A DNA stretch of 64,000 nt from an uncultured Agathobacter sp. (GCA_934307695.1 CAKRCS010000012.1:1-64000); one strand, 5' to 3'. Positions 37,408 to 46,197 are shown, numbered from the stretch's first letter. Numbers and translations: made by a program. The notes: a model not told the origin generated them from the letters alone.

Positions 37408-37455
37408 ATGGGAATGACTGATGCACAATACAAGGGGCTTTTACCTGATACTTAA
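37408..37455 (+). pseudogene. fragment of a small Lachnospiraceae protein gene
   Basis: After AAAGGAGGTTGCC a short frame reads MGMTDAQYKGLLPDT and stops. The start MTDAQYKG is what I recall from a small family of about 50 aa in this bacterial family; here the frame breaks after 15 codons. The rest of 37105-37644 shows no intact gene. Confidence 0.4.
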
Positions 37456-37644
37456 CAAAAAATAAAAACTCCCAATATAAGGACTTACATATACCTTTCC
37501 CAATTTGAGAACCGTACTCCGGCGGCAGATGAACAAGCCTCGCCAATACGTCCAAAACGGCACGGAAAAGGGTTCTCTACTAATTAAAATAGCAACATGA
37601 AAAAAGGATGTCAATAAAAAAACTAAACAACAACCTCAATAACC

Positions 37645-37905
37645 TCACAGCCAATTCCCCCACCGGAGCCGCCGGCAGTCTCCGTTTTCGTGGATGTGCA
37701 TACCGAAAAATCCGGTGCGATCCGGAAGCTGCTGATCCGGCAGGCGGAACACCTCAGCCTGAATTAAAATTCCACCCGTGGGAATACTGTAAAAGGACGC
37801 ATCCCCTTTCGGGAGCGGATTCCCGGAATTGCCGCGGATATTGGCAATCGTACTTGGCTTTGGATGCGCAAAAACGGAAACATAAGAATTTAGATATGGA
37901 TTCAT
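37645..37905 (-). pseudogene. sodC: truncated Cu/Zn superoxide dismutase-like gene
   Basis: On the minus strand an 86-codon frame contains IANIRGNSGNPLPKGDASFY, then GGILIQAEVFRLPD and GFFGMHIHENGDC. The HIHENGDC metal-binding motif and preceding strands match the N-terminal half of SodC-type proteins. After the Cys the frame runs into RRLRWGNWL and stops, where intact proteins continue to further His ligands. A +1 shift would read AGGSGGG..., so both a frameshift and a 3' truncation are likely. It cannot bind both metals as it stands. The decayed state fits the broken genes around it. Confidence 0.6.
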
Positions 37906-38101
37906 TTTTATTTTAATATTAATGCAAAAGTCTGAAAGTGAATGAAAGACGTAAGAAAATGAGAAAAATAGTTACTGGAACGAGGAACGGGTGAGCAGTA
38001 GCAAATGTGCGCAAAGATTGTACTTTTTTAAGTTTTTATTTGAATTGTGGGGAATTTGATAGTATGATGATATCACCGCGAAATTTGGAGGCTATCATAT
38101 T

Positions 38102-38779
38102 ATGATGAGATTAGAGCACATAGGATATAAAGTTGATGATAAAGTGATTTTGGACGACATCAATGTGGAATTTGACGATCGTTTTATTGCAGTGACTGGA
38201 CCGAACGGAAGCGGGAAGTCCACGCTTGCAAAGATCATGATGGGACTGATAAGACCTACCAGCGGAAAAATCTATTTTAACGATGAAGATATTACGGAAC
38301 TTTCCGTCAACGAGCGTGCCAAGAGGGGAATCAGCTATGCATTTCAGCAGCCGGTGCGTTTTAAGGGACTTCGCGTGAGGGATCTTTTAGAAATCGCCAA
38401 CGAAAGCCAGAACAAAAATGACATTTACGAAATCCTGCATGAAGTAGGACTCAGCCCGGAGGAATATCTGGGCAGAGAACTGAATGACACGCTATCCGGC
38501 GGTGAGATGAAGCGGATTGAGATTGCAATGACAGTTTTGCGCCGGGCACAGCTTTCGGTATTTGACGAGCCGGAGGCAGGAATTGATCTGTGGAGTTTTC
38601 AGAGCCTGATTCGCTTGTTTGAAAAAATGCAGCAGGAGATTTCCGGTGGCATTGTTATCATAAGCCATCAGGAACGTATCCTTGCAATTGCTGACAAGAT
38701 CATTTATCTGAAAAACGGAAAAGTGGTGGATGATGCGGAGAGTGAGCGGATCATTGCAGATCTGCAGGCACAGAAATAG
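38102..38779 (+). CDS. SufC-like ABC ATPase of a minimal SUF (SMS-type) system
   Basis: 225 aa. Walker A is GPNGSGKST, the signature motif is LSGGEMKR, Walker B is LSVFDEPEAGID, and the switch His is in IISHQERI. The YAFQQPVRFKGL Q-loop and the DEPEAGID stretch are SufC-like rather than transporter-like. The next gene is a SufB/SufD-type scaffold, and no sufS, sufU or second sufB/D gene adjoins. The order C then B, with only two genes, matches the SMS minimal system described for Fe-S assembly. GGAGG precedes the ATG. Confidence 0.8.
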   Translation: MMRLEHIGYKVDDKVILDDINVEFDDRFIAVTGPNGSGKSTLAKIMMGLIRPTSGKIYFNDEDITELSVNERAKRGISYAFQQPVRFKGLRVRDLLEIANESQNKNDIYEILHEVGLSPEEYLGRELNDTLSGGEMKRIEIAMTVLRRAQLSVFDEPEAGIDLWSFQSLIRLFEKMQQEISGGIVIISHQERILAIADKIIYLKNGKVVDDAESERIIADLQAQK

Positions 38780-38802
38780 CGCATATCAATTTGGAGGAAT
38801 AC

Positions 38803-39720
38803 ATGAACGAGATTGAGAAAAATCTGCTGCACGAAGTAGCAGAACTGGATGCGCTCCCGGTGGGCGCGTATAATATACGAAGTGATGGAAAAAGCGTGGC
38901 ACGCAATACCTCAGCAAACATTGATATAGTAACGAAGCAGGACAAGCCGGGCATCGACATTATCATCAAGCCCGGAACGAAAAAGGAAAGCGTCCATATT
39001 CCGGTAATCATCAGCCAGACAGGATTGACGGAATGCGTATACAATGACTTTTTCGTCGGGGACGACAGTGATGTTACGATCATCGCAGGCTGTGGTATCC
39101 ACAACTGCGGTGACCAGACAAGCCGCCACGATGGAGTCCATACATTTTATATTGGCAAAAATTGCAAAGTCCGATATGTGGAGAAGCACTATGGCGAGGG
39201 TGAAGGCACCGGAAAACGCGTTATGAACCCGGAGACGAGGATCGAGCTTGGCGAGAACTCCACAATGGAGCTTGAGACATCCCAGATTGCAGGCGTGGAT
39301 GACACAGTGCGCACGACCGGAGCAAAGCTTTCTGCAAATGCAACACTTACGATTCACGACAAAATTCTCACGACCGGCGATCAGAAGGCAGTCGCAGAGA
39401 TCATGGTGGATATGGATGGCACAGACAGTAGCTGTGACATCATAAGCAGAGGCGTGGCAAAAGAACACAGTACACAGGAAATCCGCCTCGGCATCAACGG
39501 CAACTGCGCATGTACAGGACACGCAGAATGCGATTCCATCATCATGGATGAGGCAAAAATCCTTGCCATCCCACAGCTAAACGCCGCGAACGTGGATGCT
39601 TCTCTGGTACACGAAGCCGCAATCGGTAAAATTGCCGGTGAGCAGCTTATGAAGCTCATGACGTTAGGCTTATCCGAAGCAGAGGCAGAGGAGAAGATTG
39701 TACAGGGATTTTTGAGATAA
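38803..39720 (+). CDS. SufB/SufD-like Fe-S scaffold protein
   Basis: 305 aa from the ATG at 38803 with GGAGG upstream. It has the long beta-helix core of SufB/SufD (VTIIAGCGIHNCGDQTSRHDGVHTFYIGKNCKVRYVEKHYG...) and the conserved C-terminal helix region (NAANVDASLVHEAAIGKIAGEQLMKLMTLGLSEAEAEEKIVQGF). At about 300 aa it is shorter than SufB (about 465) because the N-terminal region is reduced, as in SmsB. Together with the upstream ATPase it probably assembles Fe-S clusters. Confidence 0.8.
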   Translation: MNEIEKNLLHEVAELDALPVGAYNIRSDGKSVARNTSANIDIVTKQDKPGIDIIIKPGTKKESVHIPVIISQTGLTECVYNDFFVGDDSDVTIIAGCGIHNCGDQTSRHDGVHTFYIGKNCKVRYVEKHYGEGEGTGKRVMNPETRIELGENSTMELETSQIAGVDDTVRTTGAKLSANATLTIHDKILTTGDQKAVAEIMVDMDGTDSSCDIISRGVAKEHSTQEIRLGINGNCACTGHAECDSIIMDEAKILAIPQLNAANVDASLVHEAAIGKIAGEQLMKLMTLGLSEAEAEEKIVQGFLR

Positions 39721-39743
39721 TACGAAATAGAAAAAATATATTT

Positions 39744-39819
39744 AGTCCCGCAATACACAGCACTACAATCGTTAGACGGTTTGGTTTAACGTTTGGGCTT
39801 GCGTATTGCGGGACTTTTA
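39744..39819 (+). terminator. intrinsic terminator of the SufC/SufB-like pair
   Basis: AGTCCCGCAATAC (39744-39756) pairs with GTATTGCGGGACT (39803-39815), a perfect 13-bp stem, followed by TTTT. The 46-nt interior holds a second small stem (CGTTA/TAACG). Confidence 0.75.
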
Positions 39820-40100
39820 TGCTTTATAGTGGCGCTTGATTCCATAAGACAAAATGTTTCACAAGAATGTGATTTTTGTAAGGTAAAAATGCTTCAAATG
39901 CTGACTCGTAGTTCAATGCGAAATTAATGATACAACAAAAAATTATCGTGAAACGATAAAAACATATTGCAAAATTGAAACCTTCGGGTTATACTATGAA
40001 AAACGCAAGAATAGAAATGAGGAGTGATGATCTTTCCAAAAGCTGTAAAATGGGTAGCTGTTTTCTGAGGGAGAATATAGCTTCCGTTTTTGGAGGGAGA

Positions 40101-40256
40101 GCATCGAGAACCGAAAGCAAAGCATCGAGATTCGATTTCACTTTGCAATCCCGATGCAGAGGATAACGTCCCGCTGAAGGCAAAGCATCGAAATTGGCTT
40201 TCATATTGCCATTCCGATGCAGAAAAAGGGCCTGAACAGAACGGAAAAAAGCATCG
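40101..40256. repeat. palindromic repeat cluster built on GCATCG/CGATGC
   Basis: Two 36-nt hairpin units at 40122-40157 and 40185-40220 each start with GCATCG and end with CGATGC. They share a TTTCA-TATTGC-like middle. Half units (GCATCGAG at 40101, GCATCGG at 40251) flank them. Unit starts are 63-66 nt apart. This looks like a dispersed palindromic (REP-like) element rather than coding DNA. The rest of the gap 39820-40402 shows no gene. Confidence 0.55.
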
Positions 40257-40402
40257 GATTTCATTTTCGGCGAATAATTCGACGCAATAGTCCGGTTGAC
40301 AATTATGGGAATGCCGAGAAAGGGCGAATTTACAAGGAAAGGGTTAAAGGAAGAACTAAAGAAAGGACAGAAGTCTTGCACAGAGTTGTGAAGGAGGATT
40401 TT

Positions 40403-40873
40403 ATGACACAGAAAAAGATATCGTATTGGTTAAAGGGGATCGTGATCCTGCTTGGAGCTATGGGAGTTGCCTTCTGGGGAGGGCTGACCGCATACGCATT
40501 TTATTTGCGGGCGGATAAGCCGGAGAATTTGTTTTGGACTTTCATTTTTGCAAGCTGGTACACGGCAGCATTCTGCTATGGAATTTTGATCGAATTCTGG
40601 AGAGTGTGCACGCAGATCGGAAAGGACAACTCTTTTTCAAGAGAAAACGCAAGCCACTTCCATCGGATGGGGATGTGCGGAGTGTTTGCAATCATCGGCT
40701 TTGCGATCCGGCTGCTGTATCTGGCGGCGGAGCAGGCATTGAAGATGCAGTTTGGCATTTTTGTCGTGGCAGAGATCTTGATCGCGCTTGTGTTTGTTGT
40801 GCTTTGCGAGGCACTTTCGAGACTGATCTTAAATGCCTATGAGATGAAGCAGGAAAACGAGCTGACGATATAA
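40403..40873 (+). CDS. DUF2975 family membrane protein
   Basis: 156 aa from the ATG at 40403 with AAGGAGG upstream. Four hydrophobic segments and the sequence FSRENASHFHRMGMCGVFAIIGF are typical of DUF2975. Such genes are regularly followed by a small XRE-type regulator, as here, with 15 nt between them. The pair probably acts as a membrane sensor or autoregulated module; the function is not established. Confidence 0.8.
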   Translation: MTQKKISYWLKGIVILLGAMGVAFWGGLTAYAFYLRADKPENLFWTFIFASWYTAAFCYGILIEFWRVCTQIGKDNSFSRENASHFHRMGMCGVFAIIGFAIRLLYLAAEQALKMQFGIFVVAEILIALVFVVLCEALSRLILNAYEMKQENELTI

Positions 40874-40888
40874 AGGTGGAGAGTGAAT

Positions 40889-41104
40889 ATGGCAATTATA
40901 ATTAACATTGACGTTATGCTCGCCAAGCGGAAAATGAGCGTAACCGAGCTATCAGAGAAACTGGATATTACGATGGCGAATGTCTCTATCTTGAAAAATG
41001 GAAAGGCAAAAGCCATTAAATTGGATACACTGAATAAACTATGTAAGGCGCTTGATTGCCAGCCGGGAGACCTGCTGGAATATCGGCCGGATGAGGAGGA
41101 TTAG
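40889..41104 (+). CDS. small XRE/Cro-type transcriptional regulator
   Basis: 71 aa: MAIIINIDVMLAKRKMSVTE, LSEKLDITMANVSILKNGKAKAI, LDTLNKLCKALDCQPGDLLEY. This is a single helix-turn-helix of the YozG/Cro class. The ATG at 40889 is preceded by GGTGGAG. It is paired with the upstream DUF2975 gene and lies 4 nt before the DUF4173 gene, suggesting that the three form one transcript. Confidence 0.85.
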   Translation: MAIIINIDVMLAKRKMSVTELSEKLDITMANVSILKNGKAKAIKLDTLNKLCKALDCQPGDLLEYRPDEED

Positions 41105-41108
41105 ACAC

Positions 41109-42809
41109 ATGGACAATAATAAAGTATCTTCTTACACTATGCCGCAGGCAGGGCAGTTATCTGCAACCGGGCAACCACAACAAGCGGGACAGCCAAGTCC
41201 TACCACGCAACCGCAACTACAACCAACGGAACAGCCGCACCCAACCGGGCAGCAGCAATCCCAACCGATGACACAGTCCGGCTCAATCGGGCAACCACAC
41301 ACAACCCCGCAGATTCCACCGCAGTACCGTTCGCCGGTTACGGAGGAGAGTCCGCAGATTAAGCACCAGAGGGCGGTTCATTTTGAGACGATGATCATTC
41401 CTACAGTCGTGTATGCACTGGTCTATACGCTCTTTCTCTATCACAATATGAGCGGTATCACGATGCCTCTTATGGTCATCGCAACTATCATTTTTTGCAA
41501 AGTCTGCATGAAAAAAATGAATGTCGCATGGAAGCAAAGCAACCGGATCTATGTAACGGGAATGCTGCTGCTTGGAATCTCCTCATTCCTCACGGGAAGC
41601 GGATTTATTGTATTCTGGAATACCGTCGGGATGGCGCTGCTTCTGATCAGTATGCTGCTTCATAGCTTTTACGAGGATCGCGGCTGGGGATTTGGAAAAC
41701 ACATTAGGGCGATTTTTTCTGCGGTATTCGGCGCGATCGGTTCCATCGGAGATCCGTTTGCGGATGTGTCCTGCTACCAGAAGGAGTCCAAAGGAAAAGC
41801 ACGCTCCGGATTTTTATATGTACTGATCGGACTGCTGATCTCGGTTCCGCTGCTGGGATTTGTTTTGGTAATGCTTTGTTCTGCGGATGCGGTTTTTTAC
41901 TCCATTATCCAGAACATTCACTGGGATGTCAGCGATATTGCCGGATGTGTAGTGACATTTTTATTTGCATTCTTTGCAGGTTACTGTGGCCTGCGCTATC
42001 TGGGAAAAGGCACGATCGACAAGGTGGAAAAACCGCAGAAGCAGCATGAACCGCTTATTGCAGAGACCGTATTATGGCTGCTTTCCATCGTGTACATTTT
42101 CTTCTGTGCGATCCAGGTGGTCTATCTTTTTGGCGGAAGAATGAAGCTGCCGGACGGATACACTTATGCGGAGTATGCGAGAGAGGGATTTTTCCAGCTG
42201 CTGGTCGTATGTATCCTGAATCTGCTCATCGTACTTTTTGTGCTGAAGCACTTTGAAAAACGCCCGGTCATCAAGGCACTGCTTACGGTTATATCCTGCT
42301 GCACTTATGTGATGGTGGCTTCCAGCGCGTTCCGCATGACCTTGTATGTGCAAAACTATTACCTGTCATTCCTGCGTGTGCTGACGTTCTGGATGCTGCT
42401 TGTGATCGCATTGATCCTCGCGGGAATCATGATCCAGATTTACAAAAGTGATTTCCCGCTGTTCCGGTATGGAATGGTCGTTTTTGCGGTCTGTTATCTG
42501 GTCTTATCGTTCGGACGCCCGGATTACTGGATCGCGCAGTACAATCTGAATATTTCGCAGAATGAGAAGGAGGATATCGATCACTGGTATCTGACAACGC
42601 TCTCTACCGATGCGGCATCCGTGATCAAGCAATATGTGGAGGAGCAGGCACCGGAGCAGAAAAAGGAATACTGGTATGAGGTATATGTGCGGGATACGGC
42701 AGAGGCAACAGATGAGAGCATCCGGCAGTTTAACGTATCACATGTGTATGCAAGGGCGTTGCTGGAGGAGGATATCCAGCGATATCGGGCAAAGGCAAAA
42801 AATTGGTAG
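41109..42809 (+). CDS. DUF4173 domain membrane protein
   Basis: 566 aa from the ATG at 41109 with GAGGAGG upstream. The first about 80 residues are a Gln/Pro/Thr-rich, low-complexity cytoplasmic stretch. About twelve membrane segments follow. A late segment (FGRPDYWIAQYNLNISQNEKEDIDHWYLTTLSTDAASVI) is the characteristic DUF4173 signature. The function is unknown. Cotranscription with DUF2975 and a regulator suggests an envelope-related module. Confidence 0.8.
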   Translation: MDNNKVSSYTMPQAGQLSATGQPQQAGQPSPTTQPQLQPTEQPHPTGQQQSQPMTQSGSIGQPHTTPQIPPQYRSPVTEESPQIKHQRAVHFETMIIPTVVYALVYTLFLYHNMSGITMPLMVIATIIFCKVCMKKMNVAWKQSNRIYVTGMLLLGISSFLTGSGFIVFWNTVGMALLLISMLLHSFYEDRGWGFGKHIRAIFSAVFGAIGSIGDPFADVSCYQKESKGKARSGFLYVLIGLLISVPLLGFVLVMLCSADAVFYSIIQNIHWDVSDIAGCVVTFLFAFFAGYCGLRYLGKGTIDKVEKPQKQHEPLIAETVLWLLSIVYIFFCAIQVVYLFGGRMKLPDGYTYAEYAREGFFQLLVVCILNLLIVLFVLKHFEKRPVIKALLTVISCCTYVMVASSAFRMTLYVQNYYLSFLRVLTFWMLLVIALILAGIMIQIYKSDFPLFRYGMVVFAVCYLVLSFGRPDYWIAQYNLNISQNEKEDIDHWYLTTLSTDAASVIKQYVEEQAPEQKKEYWYEVYVRDTAEATDESIRQFNVSHVYARALLEEDIQRYRAKAKNW

Positions 42810-42878
42810 TTTTTTCCTTGGGGCAAGTGTGCTATGATGAAGCAGATATAAAAGAAAAATTTGTCCGGAGGTCATAAG

Positions 42879-43967
42879 ATGATATATTTTAACTGTGATT
42901 ACAATGAGGGCGCGCATCCAGAGATCCTTTCGCGCTTAAGCGCAACCAACATGGAGCAGACGATCGGCTATGGCTGCGATGAATATTGTGAGGAGGCAAG
43001 GGCGCTGATCCGCAAAGCGTGTCAGGCACCAGATGCTGACGTGCATTTTCTGGTGGGAGGAACGCAGGCAAATGCCACGATCATCCTCGCGGCGCTTCGA
43101 TCCTATCAGGGTGCGTTATGTGCGCAGAGCGGGCATATCAATGTGCATGAGACCGGCGCGGTGGAGCTGGACGGTCATAAGGTGCTCGGACTGCCAAGTG
43201 CGGACGGAAAAATAACTGCGCAGCAGATTGATGCGGCTTATCAGGCACACATCCACGATTCCAGCTTTGAGCATATGGTACAGCCAAAACTCGTGTACAT
43301 TTCCCAGCCGACCGAACTCGGCACATTGTATACACGCACGGAGCTTGAGGCAATCTCAAAGATCTGCCGCGCCGATGGACTGTATCTGTTTGTAGATGGT
43401 GCGCGTCTGGGCTACGGCATGGCAGCGGACAGCAATGATGTTTTTCTGCCGGATCTGGCGCAGCTTGCCGATGTATTCTATATAGGCGGAACAAAGCTCG
43501 GTGCGCTGTTCGGCGAGGCGGTCGTCATCACAAATGCGGATCTGAAAAAAGATTTTCGGTATCTGATCAAGCAAAAGGGCGCGATGCTTGCGAAGGGACG
43601 TTTGCTCGGCTTGCAGTTCTCCACCCTGCTCGATGAGGCGTATGTGGAGGACGCTTCACTTTCGGATATTGAAAAAGGTGCTAAGAACCTGTACATGAAG
43701 GGTGGTTATCATGCGGTCCGGCAGGCAAACCAGATCCGGGAGGTCTTAAACCGCAAAGCAATCCAATATCTGGTAGCCAACGACACGAACCAGATCTTTC
43801 CGGTTCTGCCGGACGAAGCAATACAGAAGCTTTCGGAGAAATACTGCCTGTCTTATCAGGAGCGTGTGGATGAGACACACAGTGCCGTGCGCATCTGCAC
43901 AAGCTGGGCGACAAAGCAGGAGGATGTAGATGCTCTTTGTGAGGATCTGCGCAGGCTGGACATCTGA
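42879..43967 (+). CDS. low-specificity L-threonine aldolase-like PLP enzyme
   Basis: 362 aa from the ATG at 42879 (CCGGAGG upstream). The fold-type I PLP pattern has LVGGTQANATI (phosphate-binding), SGHINVHETGAVE, DGARLGYGM (Asp to the pyridine N), and the Schiff-base Lys in YIGGTKLGALFGE. Members cleave threonine or allo-threonine to glycine and acetaldehyde, or are related beta-eliminating lyases. The exact substrate is uncertain. Confidence 0.88.
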   Translation: MIYFNCDYNEGAHPEILSRLSATNMEQTIGYGCDEYCEEARALIRKACQAPDADVHFLVGGTQANATIILAALRSYQGALCAQSGHINVHETGAVELDGHKVLGLPSADGKITAQQIDAAYQAHIHDSSFEHMVQPKLVYISQPTELGTLYTRTELEAISKICRADGLYLFVDGARLGYGMAADSNDVFLPDLAQLADVFYIGGTKLGALFGEAVVITNADLKKDFRYLIKQKGAMLAKGRLLGLQFSTLLDEAYVEDASLSDIEKGAKNLYMKGGYHAVRQANQIREVLNRKAIQYLVANDTNQIFPVLPDEAIQKLSEKYCLSYQERVDETHSAVRICTSWATKQEDVDALCEDLRRLDI

Positions 43968-43986
43968 AATTAACATAAGATCTTTT

Positions 43987-44022
43987 AGACCGGGCGGAGT
44001 AATCTGCCCGGTCTGTTTTATT
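43987..44022 (+). terminator. intrinsic terminator
   Basis: AGACCGGGC pairs with GCCCGGTCT (9 bp), followed by GTTTTATTT, 20 nt past the aldolase-like gene. Confidence 0.85.
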
Positions 44023-44545
44023 TACAGATAGTAAAAATCCAGCATCAGCTTAGGTGTACGCACCCTCCCGTCAAGCGTTTGGACTTCTCTACTGCTAGTG
44101 AAAATTCATTCCGGCTGTTCTGCCATATTCCTGTTTGCAGGACTTTTGATGCTTAACGCCTTAAACCACACATACAGCAAAAATCAGCTACGAACTGGCT
44201 TTTGACCATTACTGCCTGCATAGTAACATCGTAGTGTAGGCAGTAGAAAAATCCAGCATTAGCATTGGTTTCTTAACCTCATTGCTGCTTGAAAAACCTT
44301 GCTATAACATAGGCAGTAAAATTCCGTAGCACAAAAGTCTATTCATTAATTACTTTACTGCTCGTAGAGCTTTATCATGGTGCAGGCAGTAAAATCCCAT
44401 AGCATCAACATCCCCCCAATCTCAATACTGCCTGCGAAGTCACATCACGGTATAAGCAGTAAAACCTTGCAGAATCAGCACCCAAACCCCGTTATCGATA
44501 CTGCCTGCGAAGTCATATCATAGTACAGACAGTAAAATCCCACAA
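44020..44545. repeat. array of about eight degenerate 73-nt hairpin-forming tandem repeats
   Basis: A GCAGTAAAATCC-like core recurs at about 44027, 44100, 44173, 44240, 44313, 44386, 44456 and 44529, nearly always 73 nt apart. In the better units TACTGCCTGC upstream can pair with GCAGGCAGTA or GGCAGTA about 30 nt later, so each unit holds a hairpin. Between cores the sequence is variable. The repeats are not tRNAs and contain no good ORF. The function is unknown. Confidence 0.7.
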
Positions 44546-44936
44546 CACCGGTATCAGCTTCTGACATTTAGTAATGGAAAGTGGCTAGTACACGTTTGTC
44601 CATTATTCTCGCAACATTCTGATGCTTCTGCGGGAAAGGGCACAGAAAACCAAAAATTTCTGCTGAACTCTAGCAATTCCATAAATAAGGACATAGGGAT
44701 TTGAAAGTACACATCTATATTCTGCATGACATATCAAGCTGAATGTTTATAGCCAAAATTATTATATAATAAGCAGTACCATTGTCATGGAGATCTTCTC
44801 AACACACTTACCATTAATTTCAAATGATAGATTAAATTGTTGAATGAACTGATTGATTAGAAGCTTTTCTACAAAATAGATAGGTAAAAAACATAGGAAG
44901 TACTGCGAGCAAATGAATAAAACAGGAGGGGGAATT
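44546..44936. other. intergenic stretch without recognisable gene
   Basis: This 390-nt A/T-rich stretch holds no frame I would call a gene. A minus-strand frame continues past the regulator's stop (FICSQYFLCFLPIYFVEKLL...), but it has no start or ribosome site of its own and may be a relic. Confidence 0.5.
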
Positions 44937-45149
44937 CTAATATGAGGGGGAATCGGACAATCCAAGAATATAATCTGCAGAAACCTGATATAATTTGCAA
45001 AGCGTGATGAGATGGCGCAAAGGCAGTTCATTGGCAGCACGTTCATATCGCGCATACATTGTTTGGGATGTGCCAAGAACATGGGCAACATATTCTTGCG
45101 TATAATCGTGGTCTTCGCGCAGTCCCCGAATTCGTTCAACATAGGTCAT
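44937..45149 (-). CDS. XRE family transcriptional regulator
   Basis: 70 aa. A single helix-turn-helix: MTYVERIRGLREDHDYTQEY, then VAHVLGTSQTMYARYERAANELPLRHLITLCKLYQVSADYILGL. The length and ending (YQVSADYILGLSD) are typical of small Cro-like repressors from mobile or accessory DNA. AGGAGG lies upstream of the ATG on the minus strand. It is divergent from the secreted-protein gene at 45263, whose control it may share. Confidence 0.88.
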   Translation of the reverse strand: MTYVERIRGLREDHDYTQEYVAHVLGTSQTMYARYERAANELPLRHLITLCKLYQVSADYILGLSDSPSY

Positions 45150-45262
45150 GATATAAATCCTCCTATGTATAGATTACCTAATAAAAATATTTACTATTGA
45201 CTTTAGTAAATAACTTTACTAAAATTAAAGAACATAAAAAGAATAAGGAGAAAAAAGAAGAT

Positions 45263-45994
45263 ATGATAAACAAAAAGAACCATGTTATTGTATTTATTAT
45301 GCTTTTAATTTTGTCATTCTCTATTATGAAAGGCACATCAGTATATGCAGCAATGGCGGAAGAAGCAGAAGACTATGAACTTGGAGAAACTTATTCAGGT
45401 TCTGTTAATCACGCTGGAACTGATTATTATAAATTATATGTTCCGCAGAAATCTCATTTATCAGTATCAGTTATGACGTCGGGGTGGGCTCCTTATGGTG
45501 GCGCTTATACTAATGTGACAATATATAACAGCGAGGGAAAAATAGTTTTCAAACCTACAGAGTTTTCTTTCGAATATAATGATGTTAGTGGAATGTTTAG
45601 TGCGCAAAATTATCGCGTGGTAAAAGCCGGAACATATTATCTTGAATTAGATTCTTCTATAGACGCTGCTATAAACTATTCTTTTAATATTATTGCAGAA
45701 AAACAAATTTCGTTACCTAAAGGGAAAATAAGCTCAATAAAAAGCAATAAGAAAGGGCAAATTACAATAAAATGCAAATCTGTAACAAATGCTATTGGAT
45801 ATAGAATCCAATATTCTACAAATGAAAAATTTAGTGGAAAGAAAACAGTATATATTTCATCAATTTCAAAAACAATCACAGGATTGAAAAAGGGACAACG
45901 ATATTATGTTAAGGTTAGTCCTTATACCGTGTACGATGATGGAACTAGGGTGTTTGGGCAAAATTCCTTAGTCAAAACGGTAGTTGTAAAATGA
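45263..45994 (+). CDS. secreted protein with fibronectin type III-like C-terminus
   Basis: 243 aa from the ATG at 45263; the frame opens earlier without a start context. A signal peptide is clear: NKKNHVIVFIMLLILSFSIM, then GTSVYAAM. The mature N-terminal part (SGSVNHAGTDYYKLYVPQKSHLSVSV) is a beta-sandwich resembling bacterial pre-peptidase C-terminal-type domains. The C-terminal about 85 residues (GKISSIKSNKKGQITIKCKSV, then GYRIQYSTNEKFSGKKTVYI) are Fn3-like. It is A/T-richer than the neighbouring core genes. The binding partner is unknown. Confidence 0.75.
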   Translation: MINKKNHVIVFIMLLILSFSIMKGTSVYAAMAEEAEDYELGETYSGSVNHAGTDYYKLYVPQKSHLSVSVMTSGWAPYGGAYTNVTIYNSEGKIVFKPTEFSFEYNDVSGMFSAQNYRVVKAGTYYLELDSSIDAAINYSFNIIAEKQISLPKGKISSIKSNKKGQITIKCKSVTNAIGYRIQYSTNEKFSGKKTVYISSISKTITGLKKGQRYYVKVSPYTVYDDGTRVFGQNSLVKTVVVK

Positions 45995-46148
45995 TGTTTA
46001 TATCGAAGATGATAAGATAGATAAAGAATATAACAATTAATTTTAAAAAGCCATAAAGAAAAGGTCCTTATTACAGTCAATGTCAAATAAAAGCGAAAAG
46101 GGCGTGTAATATATACAAAGAGACTACAAATAACTATCAAGCCGAATC

Positions 46149-46193
46149 AAAGAAGCGCAACTCTGGCATACGCCGGTGTTGACGCTTCTTTTT
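46149..46193 (+). terminator. intrinsic terminator, probable intron target site
   Basis: AAAGAAGCG pairs with CGCTTCTTT, extended inside by CAAC/GTTG, and is followed by TTTTT. A group II intron begins 5 nt further on. The sequence before it (45995-46148) shows nothing else. Confidence 0.75.
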
Positions 46194-46197
46194 GATG

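Noticed and set aside
39989..40381. 130-codon minus-strand frame over the palindromic repeats
   Set aside because: The apparent protein repeats (LHRNGNMKANFDAL, LHRDCKVKSNLDAL) are a by-product of the DNA repeats and there is no ribosome site.
44762..45142. 126-codon minus-strand frame overlapping the XRE regulator
   Set aside because: It overlaps the regulator almost completely in another frame, and only the regulator has a domain and a ribosome site.
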